The position numbers were made by a program, and so were the translations under genes. 8,421 bases of DNA, from positions 1 through 8,421 of the forward strand of contig JAZRVJ010000024.1 of NCBI GenBank assembly GCA_045599065.1, in the 5' to 3' direction. Below the pieces are notes generated by a model. It ran no database searches. It was not told the DNA's origin and saw nothing but the letters and a program-made list of their open reading frames with translations. Positions 6,791-8,421 of the stretch are shown here, one piece after another. The first letter of the stretch is position 1. Every line of letters starts with the position of its first letter. The DNA is from Hennigella sp045599065 (GTDB lineage: Bacteria > Bacillota_I > Bacilli_A > Mycoplasmatales > Mycoplasmoidaceae).

Positions 6791-8353
6791 TTAAGCTACT
6801 GCTTTGTTTACTGCAAGATTAACAATTTTTGGATTTCTTCTTCTTTCTGCTAATTCTTGTCTAATCTTTTCTTGTTTAGTTTCAATGAATCTACCGTAGA
6901 ATGCTATTACAACAATTGTTGCAGCATAGAAGATACATGGTAGGTAGTTGAAGCTGAATGAAATAGCTCTAAGAACTTCAGGAGTTTGCATTTGTTTATC
7001 AGTAGGTCCACCTTGGATACCAAATCCAGCGGCTTGCATCAAAGCTAATGGAACATAAGCACCGAAAGCACCACCTATAGAGTTAGATACTTGTGCAGCT
7101 GTTACTGATAACATACCTGCAGCTTTAATACCTTTGTGATATTCAGCAAAGTCTACAGTATCAACAATCATTCCATACATCATTGACATAGTAATGTTAG
7201 TTGTAAATTCTGTAAGAATTCAGAAAGTAAAGAATGTTGCATATCTTCCAGCACCCAATGCTTGTTGTTCGCTTACAGCACAAAGAGCTTGAAAAATTAA
7301 ACCAGTTGCCATTCCAAAGATTACAGTTGCAGATTTATCTGATTTAACTTTCATCTTTTTAAATGCTTTAGCTACAAATGGAGTAACGATAGCAGCTGGA
7401 ATCAACATTGCTTTCATTAAGTTAGCAGCATTTTGAACTACCTCAAACTCTTTTAGCGGTTGTCCTGCAGCAATAGACAGATCTTGTGTTAGTACATATT
7501 GTGCATAATACATAATCATACCATCACGAGTTGAGCATCCTGCTCACATCATGATGAAAGCAATAACTAAAACACCTCATGTTCAGTTGCCACCAAAAGA
7601 TTTGAATGCATCCTTTAGGGTTACATTCTTCATTTGGGCATAATCAAACTCTCTTTCTCTAATCAAGACAAATGCCATAATTAGAAGGATTAGAGCCATT
7701 ATTGCTCATATTGCTACTGTAACATAGTATGCTCTAGCATCATTTTTATCTGTTCCTCAGAATGCAGAAGCAATACCAGTTAATACAAATGTAGTTAATG
7801 CAGCAAATAATCATCCTGCACCACCACCGAACATTCTGAATGTAGAAGCTACTCTTCTATCATTATCATTCTTTGTAAGGTTTGTAACAATTGCATTTAA
7901 TGCAGCAGCTAAACCGTTATAACATACACCTGATGAGAAAATATATGTCAGTAAAGCAAAGAAGAACATGCCCATAGTAGGTTCTGTTCCAATTGGAACA
8001 GATAATCCAAACAATGGTCCAGCAAAACATAATCATGTTGTTACTACAAATGGACCAGCAAGGAATAAGAATCATGGACGACATTGTCCTCATTTACTAT
8101 ACACTTTTCATTTGTGGTCAATTGCTCAACCCCAAACAAAGGCTAATAATGCATTGACAATACGAGATATAAGAATAACCGTTGCAGCGGATATTGCACC
8201 GTTTGCAGGCAATCCCATAACATTAGTATAGAAATACATTATTAAGGTTGTCATGGTGACATACAAAATGTTGCCACCTCAGTCAGTGAATGAATAACCA
8301 ACCTTTTCGCCAAAGGTCATTCTTTCACCCTTAATTTTATTTAAATTTGCCAT
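6791..8353 (-). CDS. GPH-family (MelB-like) sugar:cation symporter, probable L-rhamnose importer
   Basis: The protein has 520 aa and about 12 predicted membrane helices, in the glycoside-pentoside-hexuronide:cation symporter (MFS_2) family. N-terminal signatures are GEKVGYSFTDWGGN (15-28, with the Asp and Asn usual in helix 1) and GWAIDHKWKVYSKWGQCRPW (75-94), which corresponds to the loop between helices 2 and 3 with its conserved Asp, Gly and RPW. The second half has MIVDTVDFAEYHKG (395-408), matching the Asp-rich loop with GxR/K before the KAAGM helix. The C-terminus is a basic cytoplasmic tail. The substrate is inferred from the neighbours: it sits first in an operon with rhaD, rhaB and rhaA, so L-rhamnose or a short rhamnoside is likely. 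Sequence alone would also allow other sugars. The ATG at 8353 has no Shine-Dalgarno sequence; TATAAT ends 8 nt upstream, suggesting a leaderless message. A palindrome overlaps this promoter. Confidence 0.88.
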
Positions 8354-8354
8354 A

Positions 8355-8380
8355 CATATAAATTATAAATAATTTATATG
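8355..8380. promoter_or_regulatory. 26-bp inverted repeat on the operon promoter, candidate operator
   Basis: The arms CATATAAATTAT (8355-8366) and ATAATTTATATG (8369-8380) are exact reverse complements around 2 nt. The repeat covers the -10 box (8367-8362) and the expected start of transcription and ends 1 nt from the symporter ATG. A dimeric regulator bound here would block RNA polymerase, so control of the rhamnose operon by a repressor is inferred. High AT content lowers the specificity of the observation. Confidence 0.45.
8362..8367 (-). promoter_or_regulatory. -10 box (TATAAT) of the rhamnose operon
   Basis: The minus strand reads TATAAT at 8367-8362, 8 nt before the ATG at 8353. The predicted start of transcription is at or next to the start codon. 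It is the only perfect -10 seen ahead of the symporter, rhaD, rhaB and rhaA genes, so it probably drives all four. Confidence 0.55.
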
Positions 8381-8399
8381 CAACATTGTTTTAATTTTG

Positions 8400-8420
8400 A
8401 ATGAGTCATAACAGCTCATT
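8400..8420. repeat. Short inverted repeat at the right edge
   Basis: AATGAG (8400-8405) and CTCATT (8415-8420) are inverted around a 9-nt loop. It could be the terminator of a gene beyond the window or a second regulatory site upstream of the operon; no T-tract confirms a terminator. Nothing else is seen in 8381-8421. Confidence 0.25.
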
Positions 8421-8421
8421 T

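Noticed and set aside
7968..8231. Plus-strand open frame of 87 codons
   Set aside because: It lies wholly inside the symporter gene on the opposite strand, has low-complexity content without family features, and no start signals.
1085..8353. Many in-frame TGA codons that would make the genes look like fragments or pseudogenes under the standard code
   Set aside because: The TGA codons fall at conserved Trp positions in RhaA, RhaB, RhaD, the glycosidase and the symporter, and reading frames continue without shifts, so TGA encodes Trp.
1..8421. CRISPR arrays, tRNA or rRNA genes, insertion sequences
   Set aside because: No regularly spaced repeats, tRNA-like cloverleaf, rRNA-like sequence, transposase or terminal repeats were seen; coding density accounts for nearly all of the window.

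Overview
The window comes from a mollicute that reads UGA as tryptophan (genetic code 4, a Mycoplasma or Spiroplasma-type lineage). It is AT-rich, and every long gene is broken by in-frame TGA codons that fall where its family has Trp. An example is the Trp between Arg and Asp in the RhaA motif PVRWDSDH, encoded by TGA at 3744-3742. The genus cannot be named from this sequence. The presence of a sugar-catabolic locus with a surface glycosidase suggests a gut- or mucosa-associated species feeding on complex glycans, but that is inference.

Layout. Positions 1-44 hold the 5' end of a minus-strand gene whose product starts with a signal-peptide-like N-terminus. An intergenic region (45-219) with a divergent arrangement and a structured element follows. 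Next, on the plus strand, are a PnuC-like vitamin/nucleoside transporter (220-1041) and a small two-helix membrane protein of unknown function (1085-1348). These plus-strand genes converge on a long minus-strand locus, and the two sides share one perfect palindromic terminator (1334-1359) that contains both stop codons.

The minus-strand locus, read from right to left, is an L-rhamnose utilisation cluster: a GPH-family sugar symporter (8353-6791), L-rhamnulose-1-phosphate aldolase rhaD (6725-5898), rhamnulokinase rhaB (5911-4616, overlapping rhaD by 14 nt), L-rhamnose isomerase rhaA (4596-3361), a hairpin terminator, and a separately promoted GH127-like (DUF1680) glycoside hydrolase lipoprotein (3298-1352). 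Together they suggest this scheme: the lipoprotein trims a glycan at the cell surface, the symporter imports the released sugar, and RhaA, RhaB and RhaD convert L-rhamnose to dihydroxyacetone phosphate, which enters glycolysis, and L-lactaldehyde. No transcriptional regulator, rhamnose mutarotase or lactaldehyde reductase/dehydrogenase is present in the window.

The most notable points are the rhamnose pathway in a reduced UGA-Trp genome, its pairing with a GH127-type lipoprotein whose usual product is not rhamnose, a near-perfect palindrome sitting on the operon promoter, near-leaderless promoters (TATAAT 6-9 nt before ATG), a C-terminally short RhaB, and a potential two-state RNA fold upstream of the PnuC-like gene.
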